Shown here piece after piece: positions 1-8,237 of a stretch of 14,860 bases of DNA; within the stretch, counting starts at the first letter, position 1, and the number at the start of each line of letters is the position of its first letter. Both the position numbers and the translations under genes were made by a program. This DNA is from Ekhidna sp. Its GTDB lineage: Bacteria > Bacteroidota > Bacteroidia > Cytophagales > Cyclobacteriaceae. Under the pieces are notes generated by a model. That model had not been told where the DNA came from. It searched no databases and saw nothing but the letters and a program-made list of their open reading frames with translations. Where the stretch lies: assembly GCA_013214445.1 (NCBI GenBank), contig JABSPG010000034.1, forward strand, positions 1-14,860, written 5' to 3'.

Positions 1-1544
1 ACCTCATCAGTTTCAGTATCAGTAGCTTCGAAGAGGGTCATTTGTTGTCCATCAACACCTGTTTTGAACCATCCCTCCAAGGTAAATTCTTCATCAAGTA
101 CCACTCGTTCCCTCTGAAAAGAGATGAAGTCATCTGTTCCGTCAAACTCCAGCGAAAAACCGACAGGAGTGGATTTAGAAGGCGTCACCTGGAAAGTTTG
201 CCCTCCACCGTAGAATACCCCTTTGATGATGTAATCACCACCCGCATCGGTGTAAGCACCCAACTGTGCGGGGGAAATAAAGTCTGAACGATCCACTTCA
301 CATAGGTACCCGTGCTCACGCTCTTCAACCGGCTTGGCTGCAAAATCAAAAACTTTGTTACTAAATTGTTCATCAAATTTCCAATACACGGACAGATCCT
401 CCTCCTCACCAGTGAGTGTTATTTCTTTGAACCTGCGCACTTCTTCTCGTGATCGAGCATCGTTCCAAATACGAAAATCATCCAGAAAACCAGCGTAATA
501 GTTGGTGTAAAGCTTAGGACCTTCCTTGCCGATCTCCAGCTCGGTATTTACCGTGATCGGATCGTCGATAGCGCTCTCCGCAACACGATTACCATCAACA
601 TACAAAAACACACTAGCGGTATCATATACTGCGGCAAAGTGATGCCACCCTCTGGAAAATTGATCCAGGTTATAGCCGTCGCGTGAACTCAATTCGATAC
701 CAGTTCCGTCTGCATCACCATCATGGAAGTATATCAATCTACCTTCATCATCCAGCGAAATCTTAAGCACAGTATTGGTGGTACCTGAGTCTACTGCGGA
801 GAAAATCGTCTGGGCTTTGGTTTCGACATTGCGCCACCATCCTTCCACGGTGTAAGTAGAATCAAACTTAAAAGATTGATCCAAGAAATAGACATAATCT
901 TGTGTGCCATCAAAGTCCAAAGAGCGTCCAAGATTAGGCGTTAACACCACTTTCACATCTGAAACGGGAGTCCCGTTGCGAGTCTCTACTTTTCCAGTTA
1001 CCCGGCCATTTGGGTTCAGAAAACCTACTGCTTCGATTGGCTTTGCATCCCCAAATTGATTGGTAGTGACAATTTCGTAGGTGTAGAATTCGCCGGGAAA
1101 AACATTATAGTCTACATAGGAAGTTTGATTCAGTGGAACCGTCGTAAGCAGACGACCATTTCGAAAAACCTGAGTCAAAGTCTCCGTTACTTGTGGTCCT
1201 GTGTAGTCATCCACGACTTCCCATTCCACCTCAATTCGATCTACGTATTCCCCCTCGGAGGCGCTCGCAATAGGTGCCTGAGGCTCTGCATTGTAGAAAC
1301 CCCAAAAACCTCCATTTGAACGAATGCCTTGTTGACGGCTACCATTAAAACCGACATACGGCTGGCCGATTGTTACCTGAATGATGTTGTCATCGGTAGC
1401 CACATAATTGACACCTGCCCCATTTAAGGTGACATTTGAGATCGAGTAATTGATTTCGTCCTTGCAATCTTGTTGAGCTTCTACTGAAAGCACTCCCAGC
1501 ATTAAAAGCCAACCAAGCAATTTTTTTCTCACTATTGTTTTCAT
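1..1544 (-). CDS. Secreted LamG (jelly-roll) domain protein, C-terminal part outside window
   Basis: The frame is open from an ATG at 1544 to the left edge (514 codons), so the C-terminus is missing. The N-terminus is a signal peptide: charged MKTIVRKK, a hydrophobic core, and probable cleavage after VEA before QQD. Residues about 95-175 resemble a fibronectin III-like domain, followed by a short carboxypeptidase-regulatory-like stretch (GRVTGKVETRNGTPVSDVKV). Two concanavalin A-like LamG domains follow: one from about residue 200 (SLDFDGTQDYVYF, GWHHFAAVYD, GFLDDFRIWNDARS), the second beginning near residue 461 (SLEFDGTDDFISF) and cut by the edge. Such modules in Bacteroidota are usually secreted, carbohydrate- or protein-binding, and often end in a type IX secretion sorting domain, which would lie off the window here. 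It starts 25 bp after the stop of the S74 gene, so the two are probably co-transcribed. Substrate is unknown. Confidence 0.88.
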   Translation of the reverse strand, partial: MKTIVRKKLLGWLLMLGVLSVEAQQDCKDEINYSISNVTLNGAGVNYVATDDNIIQVTIGQPYVGFNGSRQQGIRSNGGFWGFYNAEPQAPIASASEGEYVDRIEVEWEVVDDYTGPQVTETLTQVFRNGRLLTTVPLNQTSYVDYNVFPGEFYTYEIVTTNQFGDAKPIEAVGFLNPNGRVTGKVETRNGTPVSDVKVVLTPNLGRSLDFDGTQDYVYFLDQSFKFDSTYTVEGWWRNVETKAQTIFSAVDSGTTNTVLKISLDDEGRLIYFHDGDADGTGIELSSRDGYNLDQFSRGWHHFAAVYDTASVFLYVDGNRVAESAIDDPITVNTELEIGKEGPKLYTNYYAGFLDDFRIWNDARSREEVRRFKEITLTGEEEDLSVYWKFDEQFSNKVFDFAAKPVEEREHGYLCEVDRSDFISPAQLGAYTDAGGDYIIKGVFYGGGQTFQVTPSKSTPVGFSLEFDGTDDFISFQRERVVLDEEFTLEGWFKTGVDGQQMTLFEATDTETDE

Positions 1545-1569
1545 GTTGATGAAGTTTGAAGTGAGGATC

Positions 1570-3675
1570 CTAATTCTTACCTACTTGGGTTTCCTGTGCT
1601 GGCTTTAGCAGTGCTTCCATACTACTCAGCCTCGCTTCGAGCGACTTCATCCTTTCAAGTTGCTTTTTGAGTTGCTCGTTTTCTGCTTGCAATGCCTCTA
1701 CTTGTTTCGCCAATTCCTGGGTAGCTGAGACATTCAACATGGAGATGGCATCATAGTCTATGGCATGAAAATCATCTACCTCTTTTCCGAATACAAAAAG
1801 CTTGTCTACTTGCACGTTATGCTTTACAACAAAAGTTGTCGCGCTTTTAACAGCAATAACTTCTTTTCGAAGCTCTCCATGGTCAGTAATGATTTTAACA
1901 TATTGCCCTTTTTCTAGCTCATGCACATTCTCTAAAGTTATAGTGAGAAATTCGTCCTCCTCAGTAAACTCAATATCCGTAGCAAAAGCGTAAACATCAG
2001 GTACATAGTCAGTCCGAAGACTAATAGCATCAGGGTAGATCTCTTTAACCTCTTGAGCGATCAACTTTTTTTCCTTTTTGTTTCCGTACTGGGCTTTGTC
2101 TATGTAGGAATAATCCGTGATCCGTAGGTCATTAAGTATATCTAAGTCCTCTGAGGTATTGGTTCTTCCCTCGATATGCTTGATTCTTGCATCCGATAAA
2201 AGGAAAAAGGCTCTGCCAGATCCAATCGCATCTTGTGCGAAGATGCTGTAGTTGTAGCTATTTGATAAATTTTGATTGGCGCCAACGAACGATGCGTCCA
2301 TCCATGCTTGGATCGTACCTAAATTATTGAAGGGTCCACCACCTACTACCAATTTTGCCTGTGTCGGACTTGACGTTCCAATACCGACATTGTGACTTGC
2401 AGAGGGGTTAATAAGCAATTGACCAGCACTATTTTCAATGATTGTAGTGCTAGAACCGGCACCTAATGGCCTTACGCGAAAATTACTTCCAGTGTGTTCC
2501 AAGAAAAGGCTTCCCATTGCCGATCCATCAGTGTTAACAAATAGTCTTGAGTCACTTCTGGTTGAAGAAGATCCCAGTCCAATAGCTCCATTGCTAGTAA
2601 ATTTCATTCTAGCTGCGCCATTGGTCTTTATTTCCAAATCGCCATCTGCAATCCAGTCGATGCCTGTATCCGTGTCGCCAAGGGCCAATTCGAATTGAGG
2701 ACCAGACTGTGCCCCTCCAAGTCCTATATACCCTAGTGGACTTATTCCGAGACGATTCGCAAAATTGTCTGATCCATCCTGTGTTCCTAAATACAAGTTA
2801 CTATTAGCACCTGTAGTCCAAAAGTATTTTTTCAGCGTTCCCCATTGATCGCTTGGCAGATACATTTCTAATACACCTCCACCTGCGGTGGCACCACCAA
2901 GTGCACTTACGAATCCTCTGGTCGCACCCTGACTTCCAGACTGCACTGAGCCGCTGCTAGCAAGTACAATACCTCCGCTTGGATTTAAAAGCAAGGTATC
3001 TGGGTCTCCCCCAACCGAACGGGACTGGATCGGTCCTGCTTCTAAGGTGCCATCATTCAAAATAGTCGCTTCCGTGGTTCCGCCAATTTGAAAATTGATA
3101 GATCCTGCCCCTACATCGTCTTTGTCAGCATTGATATTCACGCTCGATGGGTTGAGCAAGGCAGAAGCTGGTCCAGAGAAGTTAGCGGTATTTAACGAGG
3201 TTCCATCGTTGAAAACGATCCTTCCGTCAGGACCTTCGAACTTCAGTGCTCCTTGCTCTACAATGATGCTATCCTTGGCTAAGACTATATTTCCAGTAGA
3301 GGGAAACTGATTGTCCTGGCCTAAAATGGCCTTTGCATAAGGATAAATGGTAATCGGTATTCTTGGGGTCATTTCGGCAAAGTTTTCCACAGTCACACCT
3401 ACATAGTACTCTGCATCAAAGGCAAGTCCATCGAGACTCACATCTTCGCCCAAATTGGCCTGAAAGACTCCATGATTGACTTGAAGGTTTTCATACGTGT
3501 CCGTCCATAGGGCAGTACCATTTGAGGCTACATCATAAATAGAAAAAACAACACTATAAGTACCGTCATCTACAGTCCGACCATTCGGGTCTCTCAACAC
3601 TCCCTGGATGGAGATGTTTTGCGCAACAAGACTGATTGAAAGAATGGAAAAGATGAATTGTAAAGCTATTCTCAT
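1570..3675 (-). CDS. Secreted tail-fibre-like protein with C-terminal S74 intramolecular chaperone domain
   Basis: This 701-residue protein has a signal peptide (MRIALQFIFSILSISLVAQN). A beta-rich N-terminal domain of about 120 residues follows (GVLRDPNGRTVDDGTYSVVF), common to Bacteroidota tail-fibre-domain proteins. The middle is low-complexity Gly/Ser/Asn-rich sequence with repeated GxIxLG-type strands (IGLGSSSTRSDSRLFV, NVGIGTSSP), typical of trimeric fibres. The C-terminus is a peptidase S74/endosialidase chaperone domain. It carries the SDARIK motif, with S494-D495 at the expected self-cleavage bond and K499 at the spacing of the Ser-Lys dyad in that family, then LIAQEVKEIYPDAIS and DYDAISMLNVSATQEL. 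An insertion of about 75 residues lies between the last two blocks, and residues about 650-690 form a coiled coil. The chaperone should trimerise the fibre and then release itself. No phage genes surround it, so a cell-surface adhesin role is inferred. It is first gene of an operon with the LamG gene. Confidence 0.88.
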   Translation of the reverse strand: MRIALQFIFSILSISLVAQNISIQGVLRDPNGRTVDDGTYSVVFSIYDVASNGTALWTDTYENLQVNHGVFQANLGEDVSLDGLAFDAEYYVGVTVENFAEMTPRIPITIYPYAKAILGQDNQFPSTGNIVLAKDSIIVEQGALKFEGPDGRIVFNDGTSLNTANFSGPASALLNPSSVNINADKDDVGAGSINFQIGGTTEATILNDGTLEAGPIQSRSVGGDPDTLLLNPSGGIVLASSGSVQSGSQGATRGFVSALGGATAGGGVLEMYLPSDQWGTLKKYFWTTGANSNLYLGTQDGSDNFANRLGISPLGYIGLGGAQSGPQFELALGDTDTGIDWIADGDLEIKTNGAARMKFTSNGAIGLGSSSTRSDSRLFVNTDGSAMGSLFLEHTGSNFRVRPLGAGSSTTIIENSAGQLLINPSASHNVGIGTSSPTQAKLVVGGGPFNNLGTIQAWMDASFVGANQNLSNSYNYSIFAQDAIGSGRAFFLLSDARIKHIEGRTNTSEDLDILNDLRITDYSYIDKAQYGNKKEKKLIAQEVKEIYPDAISLRTDYVPDVYAFATDIEFTEEDEFLTITLENVHELEKGQYVKIITDHGELRKEVIAVKSATTFVVKHNVQVDKLFVFGKEVDDFHAIDYDAISMLNVSATQELAKQVEALQAENEQLKKQLERMKSLEARLSSMEALLKPAQETQVGKN

Positions 3676-3727
3676 GACATAAATATTTAGCAGTAACTTG
3701 GTTTACAGCTTGGAAATTAGAAAATGC

Positions 3728-3735
3728 CAAAAATT
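3728..3735 (-). promoter_or_regulatory. Candidate -7 element of the S74-LamG operon
   Basis: Read on the minus strand the element is AATTTTTG, five of six matches to the Bacteroidota TAnnTTTG box, about 50 bp upstream of the ATG. No TTG is found about 20 bp upstream of it; that position is taken by one of the TGAGTTTGAC repeats, which would suit an activator-dependent promoter. This is a by-eye match only. Confidence 0.3.
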
Positions 3736-3750
3736 CCTGCCCTTAAATGT

Positions 3751-3781
3751 TGAGTTTGACCATCTTTTGTATGAGTTTGAC
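3751..3781. promoter_or_regulatory. Tandem direct repeat, candidate LytTR response-regulator operator
   Basis: Two exact copies of TGAGTTTGAC lie at 3751-3760 and 3772-3781, a period of 21 bp (two helical turns). LytTR-family regulators such as AgrA bind pairs of about 9-bp direct repeats with about 12 bp between them, which is the same period. The core TGAGTTTGA agrees at seven of nine positions with the published general LytTR consensus as I recall it. The repeats lie 47 bp before the ATG of the LytTR regulator and at about the -33 position of the divergent surface-protein operon, so they could serve autoregulation, activation of the operon, or both. Binding is inferred. Confidence 0.5.
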
Positions 3782-3827
3782 ATTTCGTATTTAAATTCTG
3801 CTTTGTTTTAGGGGATCTAGCTTGATT

Positions 3828-4514
3828 ATGGCAACAGCGTACAAAATTTTGATCGTAGATGATGAGGTATTGATTGCGGAAATGTGTCAGGATATGCTGA
3901 CTGATTTAGGATACAACGTAATTGGAATCGCAGGGACATTCAAAGAAGCTGTAAACCGGATTGATTCTGAAAAACCAGACCTTGTCATTTTAGATATCAA
4001 TCTTCAAGAAGAAAAAAACGGAACACATTTGGGCTCCTACATCGATACAAAACCAAGTATGGAACATCTATACCTTACTTCACATAAGGATACCGCCACC
4101 ATTCAAAAGGCTGCCGCCACCTCACCTGCAGCGTATTTGATCAAACCCTTTGACCAAGTTGACCTGCATGCCACGGTCGAGGTAATAAAAAACAGAAAGT
4201 CTAACAATGAAGTACTGCAGCTCAACACAGGACATAATACACTTAATGTTAAGGCTGATGAGGTCATATATGTGAAGTCTGACAATAATTACATCGAGGT
4301 ATATGTAAACGACCATAAACATATCGTGAGGAGTTCACTAGACAACTTTTTGACCGAAGCTGGATACGATAATTTCATTCGGATACATCGCTCCTATGCG
4401 ATCAACATGCTGAAAGTGGATTCATTTAGCGGTCAACATGTGATGCTTGGAGAGATCAAATGTCCCATCGCAAGGTCTTACAAAAAGGAACTACTCCAGC
4501 GTTTCAGCGCCTAA
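3828..4514 (+). CDS. LytTR-family response regulator (REC-LytTR)
   Basis: This is a 228-residue cytoplasmic regulator. The receiver domain spans residues about 6-120 with the acidic pair D11-D12, phosphoacceptor D56 (LVILDINL), T84 and K106 (LIKPF). The LytTR DNA-binding domain spans about 133-228, with the hallmarks VIYVKSDNNYIEVYV, SLDNFL, FIRIHRSYAIN and PIARSYKKELL. I take the ATG at 3828 as start, because the in-frame TTG six bases earlier adds only two residues. All phosphorylation residues are intact, so a cognate kinase is expected; the large histidine kinase converging from the right lacks its own receiver and DNA-binding domains and is the obvious partner. The 3' end overlaps that kinase gene by 24 bp. 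The tandem repeat upstream is a likely target site. Confidence 0.93.
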   Translation: MATAYKILIVDDEVLIAEMCQDMLTDLGYNVIGIAGTFKEAVNRIDSEKPDLVILDINLQEEKNGTHLGSYIDTKPSMEHLYLTSHKDTATIQKAAATSPAAYLIKPFDQVDLHATVEVIKNRKSNNEVLQLNTGHNTLNVKADEVIYVKSDNNYIEVYVNDHKHIVRSSLDNFLTEAGYDNFIRIHRSYAINMLKVDSFSGQHVMLGEIKCPIARSYKKELLQRFSA

Positions 4515-7500
4515 TGCGTTTCCTAAGGGTAGAAAAACCGAAATAGCTGTGCCTTGCCCGACCTTGCTTTCTATTTCGATCTCGCCATGATTCATCTTTA
4601 CAAAATCATGCGCAAGCTTCAGGCCCAAACCGGATCCCTTTTCGCCTTTTGTGCCTATTGTTCCCTTTTGTTCCTCTATTTCAAAAATACCTTGAAGTCT
4701 ATCTTTTGGGATCCCCACTCCAGAATCGATGACACTAAAACCAGCTTTATGTTCACTAAGAAAAAGTTTTACCGTAATGACCCCCTCCTCTTTCGTAAAC
4801 TTGATCGCATTACTGATCAGGTTTCTTAAGACGATCTCAATACTTCCTCTATCAATATTTACAACTATGTCTTCATGATCATCTTCATCAATGGCAAGGT
4901 CAATATACTTATCCTGTGCAAAAGTCTGATAGAGCTGCACAACATTATCTACAAGATCATTTAGAAGCTCTGACTTGAGGGTCACGCGCTTACTGCCGGA
5001 ATCCATCAGCCCCCAGTCTAACACATTGTCTAGCAATTCCACAAATTGTCGATAAAGTCCATCAAACTCCTTTAGAGCTCGCTGCATTTCTGCGTTGGTA
5101 TTCCCTACTGCTCGTTTAATCTTAAAAACGACTGCAAAAAGTTTGGTTAAAGGTGATCTGAGATCATGCCCCACGACAGAGTAGAATTTGCTCTTAAGAT
5201 CATTCATTTTTTCCAACTCAAAGGCTTGTAACTCGATCTCTTTCTTTTGCTCTGCCAGCTGGTCATTTGACCTTTGTAAATCATCTGTTCGCTGAGCAAC
5301 TGTCTTTTCCAATACGTTCTTTTGAACTTGTAATTTTCGTGTACGCCATCGCGTATAGCTATATCCCGACACTAGCAGAAACAGGAAATACATGACATAG
5401 GCCGAGGACGTCTGATACCATGGTGGGTAAACAGTGAAATTAAAAATTGCCTCATCGCTCCAAACTAGATTCCTGCCCTGAGCGCGAACTCGAAATGTAT
5501 AGTCCCCAGCAGGAATATTTCGATAATCTGCTTTTGTTTCAGAACTAATTTGACTCCAAGAATCATTCAGACCCTCTAGTATATAACTGTATTTTAAAGC
5601 ATGCGGAGCAGCCCAATCGATCGCAGAGTAGTAAAATGTGAGATGATTTTGACTGAATGGAAGATAAAAGTCTAACGGGAAATTTTCATATGCCATTAGG
5701 CCTGAATATTCGACATTTAATTGGCTCTTTGTAGCAGTATCTGAGAAGTCAATATAGGTTTCATTTATATCCAGCCTTCTCAAATGAATCTCTGGAGCAT
5801 CATTAGATAAGCTGTGACTATTAAGATCCAGTGATGTAAGACCTTTACCACTACCTAACCACAACCGGTTATTTTCATCAATATGACCACTATTAGTCAA
5901 AAAGTCGAGTCCTTTTAGACCATCCCCTGCTTCATATGCCAGGACTTTGTAAGACAAAGAACCACTTGTACCTGACTTTTCATTGGGTATGATCAGATTA
6001 AGCCCCTTTTCCGTGCCAACCCAGATATTATGATCTTCATCCTCGACCATAGATCCAATTGCATTTTGTAACAACCCTTCTTCTTCAGTAATTGAAAGAA
6101 AAGATTGGCCACTAAATACAGTCAGACCTTCATCCCTTGATCCGACCCAAATATTACCTAAATGATCCTCCAAAAGGAAAGAGATGAGAACCTGTGGAAA
6201 TCCTACATCCGGATCGTAATTTGCAAAGTGCTCTCCCTCAAGGCAACTTAAGCCCCCGCTCGTTCCGACCCATATATTCCCATTTCGATCTTCTAGAATG
6301 GCATTGACTGTATTATCAATCAAACCCTCTTCCTCTGTGTAATACTTGAAAGTACTTCCATCAAATTTGATTAGCCCACTGTTGGTGCCAAGCCATATAT
6401 TTCCTTTTTGATCTACTTCAATAGCAGAAACGGTGTTATCCACAAGACCTTCCTTTTTGGTTATATTCGTAAAGATCTCTCCGTCGTATACAAATACTCC
6501 ATCTTGCCAAGTACCGAACCAGAGGTTTCCCGATGCATCCATATGACTGGTTTGAAATGAAATCGAATTGACTCCAGGTTTGACATCATAATGGAAGAAG
6601 CTTTCTCCATCGTACATCGTCAAACCGCTCTCATCGCCACCAAACCATAGATTCTGATTGCGGTCCTCAATAATTGAATAAATAAAACTATTGCTCAGAC
6701 CCTCGGCTTCCGTGTAGTGTTTGAAGCTCACCATACGGAATTTGTCAACCCCACCACCATTATCTCCAAACCATAAATTACCCTGACCATCATCCATAGA
6801 TACATACAGGTCATTTGCTAGTAGGCCTTCCTTTTCTGTAAAATGAGTAAAAGTGCTTCCATCATACCTATTAAATCCACCTCCATCTGTTGCAATCCAG
6901 ATATTCCCATATTCATCTTCCGATATGGATCGCACAGCATTGGAACTGAGTCCTTCCTTGTCTGTAAAATGAGTAAAGCCGTTTCCGTCGTAGACGTTGA
7001 CTCCCCCACCATTTGTCCCAATCCAAATATTACCTTTTGAATCATTGTAAAGCGAAATCACTTCATGGTGACTTAGGCCGTCTTCCACCTTGAAAGAAAT
7101 AAACTGTCGACCATCATAAATGGAAACGCCTTGCTGAGTTCCAAACCAGATCGCTCCGTTGTTATCTTCTAGCATGACATTTACCTGTTCATCAATCAGA
7201 CCCTCATTTCTTGTGATATGTACAAAATTCTCCCCATCATATTTGGAAACACCTTTGTAGGTACCAATCCAGATATGTCCATTGCGATCTTCCAGCAGAC
7301 TCCAAATATCATTATCTATTAGGCCTTGATCTTTAGTAAGCTTTCGAAAATGATGACCATCGTAAATAAAGACCCCTTCATTGGTTCCAAACCATAGAAT
7401 ATCGTGCCGATCCTTAATCGCATCCCAAACAAGTTTAAATCCCAGCTTGTCAGTGTAGTCAACAAATGTGACTCCATCATACTTACTCAAACCGAAGCGA

Positions 7501-8129
7501 TGACCAAACCAAATATTCTCTTTTGCATCCTTCAAAATGGAATAGACATAAGAGGAATATAGCCCTTCATTTACATCAAGATATGAAATGTTGTCACTAT
7601 GATCAACCTTGTATCTTGGGTGAACTGACTCTTGTGGTTTTGGTAAGTCAAAATTCATTAGAACCTCCTTCCCACTTACCGGAACAATGACACCTGTAGG
7701 GATCGTATCTCCATGATCATCTAGGATAAAATTCGAGCTGTCACTAAAAGGTCCAATCTCAAACGGGACCTTGGTTAGATTATTTCTATTGATTGTTAGC
7801 TTGATAACATTCTCTGGTATCTCATGGACTTGTGAATGTGCTTCAACACTTTTTAGCTTATTGGCATCAACAGCATATGAACTTGGAACAGGGAAATCTA
7901 CTATACGTACCTCTTGTATCAAACTGTCGACTAAAGGTATCTTCTTTGGTGAAATAGCTTTTGCACTAAGCTTTGCATATTCTGCATTTTCATAGGGAAA
8001 AACTATCCTCTCTGGCCTCTGGCATGAAGTGAAAATGAATAAAAAAAGAAGTGCGTAAATAGAATTGAACTCTGCCAACAGTTGGACTAAGCATCTACTT
8101 CTTTTCTTATTAAATGAGATCGAATTCAT
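4491..8129 (-). CDS. Two-propeller (Reg_prop/Y_Y_Y) sensor histidine kinase with lipoprotein-type N-terminus
   Basis: The 1212-residue protein resembles the sensor half of a hybrid two-component system. The start is the ATG at 8129; an in-frame TTG 27 bases upstream is less likely. The N-terminus is basic then hydrophobic and ends in FLFIFTSC, a lipobox with C36. After about 150 residues of unassigned sequence come 14 Reg_prop blades (residues about 195-770; motifs such as GNIWIGTNGGGVNVYDG and EGLxxNxV), which fits two seven-bladed propellers. A Y_Y_Y domain (about 845-905), one membrane helix (about 910-927) and a coiled coil follow. The kinase core has H988 in FYSVVGHDLRSPLTKL, N1107 in the N box (NLISNAIKF), DSGVGIP and GSGLGLKLA. 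Unlike classic hybrid systems it has no receiver or AraC domain, so it should phosphorylate a separate regulator, probably the neighbouring LytTR protein. In polysaccharide-using relatives such propellers bind glycans; the ligand here is unknown. Confidence 0.93.
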   Translation of the reverse strand: MNSISFNKKRSRCLVQLLAEFNSIYALLFLFIFTSCQRPERIVFPYENAEYAKLSAKAISPKKIPLVDSLIQEVRIVDFPVPSSYAVDANKLKSVEAHSQVHEIPENVIKLTINRNNLTKVPFEIGPFSDSSNFILDDHGDTIPTGVIVPVSGKEVLMNFDLPKPQESVHPRYKVDHSDNISYLDVNEGLYSSYVYSILKDAKENIWFGHRFGLSKYDGVTFVDYTDKLGFKLVWDAIKDRHDILWFGTNEGVFIYDGHHFRKLTKDQGLIDNDIWSLLEDRNGHIWIGTYKGVSKYDGENFVHITRNEGLIDEQVNVMLEDNNGAIWFGTQQGVSIYDGRQFISFKVEDGLSHHEVISLYNDSKGNIWIGTNGGGVNVYDGNGFTHFTDKEGLSSNAVRSISEDEYGNIWIATDGGGFNRYDGSTFTHFTEKEGLLANDLYVSMDDGQGNLWFGDNGGGVDKFRMVSFKHYTEAEGLSNSFIYSIIEDRNQNLWFGGDESGLTMYDGESFFHYDVKPGVNSISFQTSHMDASGNLWFGTWQDGVFVYDGEIFTNITKKEGLVDNTVSAIEVDQKGNIWLGTNSGLIKFDGSTFKYYTEEEGLIDNTVNAILEDRNGNIWVGTSGGLSCLEGEHFANYDPDVGFPQVLISFLLEDHLGNIWVGSRDEGLTVFSGQSFLSITEEEGLLQNAIGSMVEDEDHNIWVGTEKGLNLIIPNEKSGTSGSLSYKVLAYEAGDGLKGLDFLTNSGHIDENNRLWLGSGKGLTSLDLNSHSLSNDAPEIHLRRLDINETYIDFSDTATKSQLNVEYSGLMAYENFPLDFYLPFSQNHLTFYYSAIDWAAPHALKYSYILEGLNDSWSQISSETKADYRNIPAGDYTFRVRAQGRNLVWSDEAIFNFTVYPPWYQTSSAYVMYFLFLLVSGYSYTRWRTRKLQVQKNVLEKTVAQRTDDLQRSNDQLAEQKKEIELQAFELEKMNDLKSKFYSVVGHDLRSPLTKLFAVVFKIKRAVGNTNAEMQRALKEFDGLYRQFVELLDNVLDWGLMDSGSKRVTLKSELLNDLVDNVVQLYQTFAQDKYIDLAIDEDDHEDIVVNIDRGSIEIVLRNLISNAIKFTKEEGVITVKLFLSEHKAGFSVIDSGVGIPKDRLQGIFEIEEQKGTIGTKGEKGSGLGLKLAHDFVKMNHGEIEIESKVGQGTAISVFLPLGNALGAETLE

Positions 8130-8160
8130 TATTCCAGTCAAAGACTTTGCATCCAAAAAC

Positions 8161-8179
8161 GGATAGTCCTAAACTATCC
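8161..8179. promoter_or_regulatory. Perfect 7-bp dyad over the kinase promoter
   Basis: GGATAGT and ACTATCC form a perfect inverted repeat around a 5-bp centre (CCTAA). It covers the predicted -7 element and transcription start of the kinase gene, 32 bp upstream of its ATG. It could be an operator, or a hairpin at the very 5' end of the transcript. No binding protein can be named. Confidence 0.4.
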
Positions 8180-8199
8180 ATGAAATAAACAATTTTCAA
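8169..8199 (-). promoter_or_regulatory. Predicted Bacteroidota promoter of the sensor kinase gene
   Basis: On the minus strand TTG (8197-8199) is followed after exactly 20 bp by TAGTTTAG (8169-8176), one mismatch from TAnnTTTG. The spacing is that expected for the primary sigma factor of Bacteroidota. The start codon lies about 40 bp downstream. The kinase therefore probably has its own promoter and does not depend on read-through from the upstream HxlR gene. Confidence 0.45.
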
Positions 8200-8237
8200 A
8201 AAGCATACCGATCAACTTGGTACAAATTGAAATCAAA

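Noticed and set aside
1056..1319. Plus-strand open frame antisense to the LamG gene.
   Set aside because: The opposite strand encodes a continuous signal peptide, Fn3-like and LamG sequence, so this is a shadow frame.
1570..3675. Prophage or tailocin origin for the tail-fibre-like gene.
   Set aside because: It carries a signal peptide and its neighbours are host signalling and LamG genes; no capsid, sheath, baseplate or lysis gene is present in the window.
3822..3827. TTG start that would lengthen the LytTR regulator by two residues.
   Set aside because: The ATG at 3828 immediately follows and gives the normal receiver N-terminus; the extension adds nothing recognisable.
6200..7600. Recurrent near-identical DNA segments inside the kinase gene.
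   Set aside because: They encode the Reg_prop propeller blades (about 45 residues per repeat) and are explained by the protein repeat, not by a DNA-level element or CRISPR array.
8130..8156. TTG start that would lengthen the sensor kinase by nine residues.
   Set aside because: The ATG at 8127-8129 gives a proper lipoprotein signal peptide and the TTG lies very close to the predicted transcription start.
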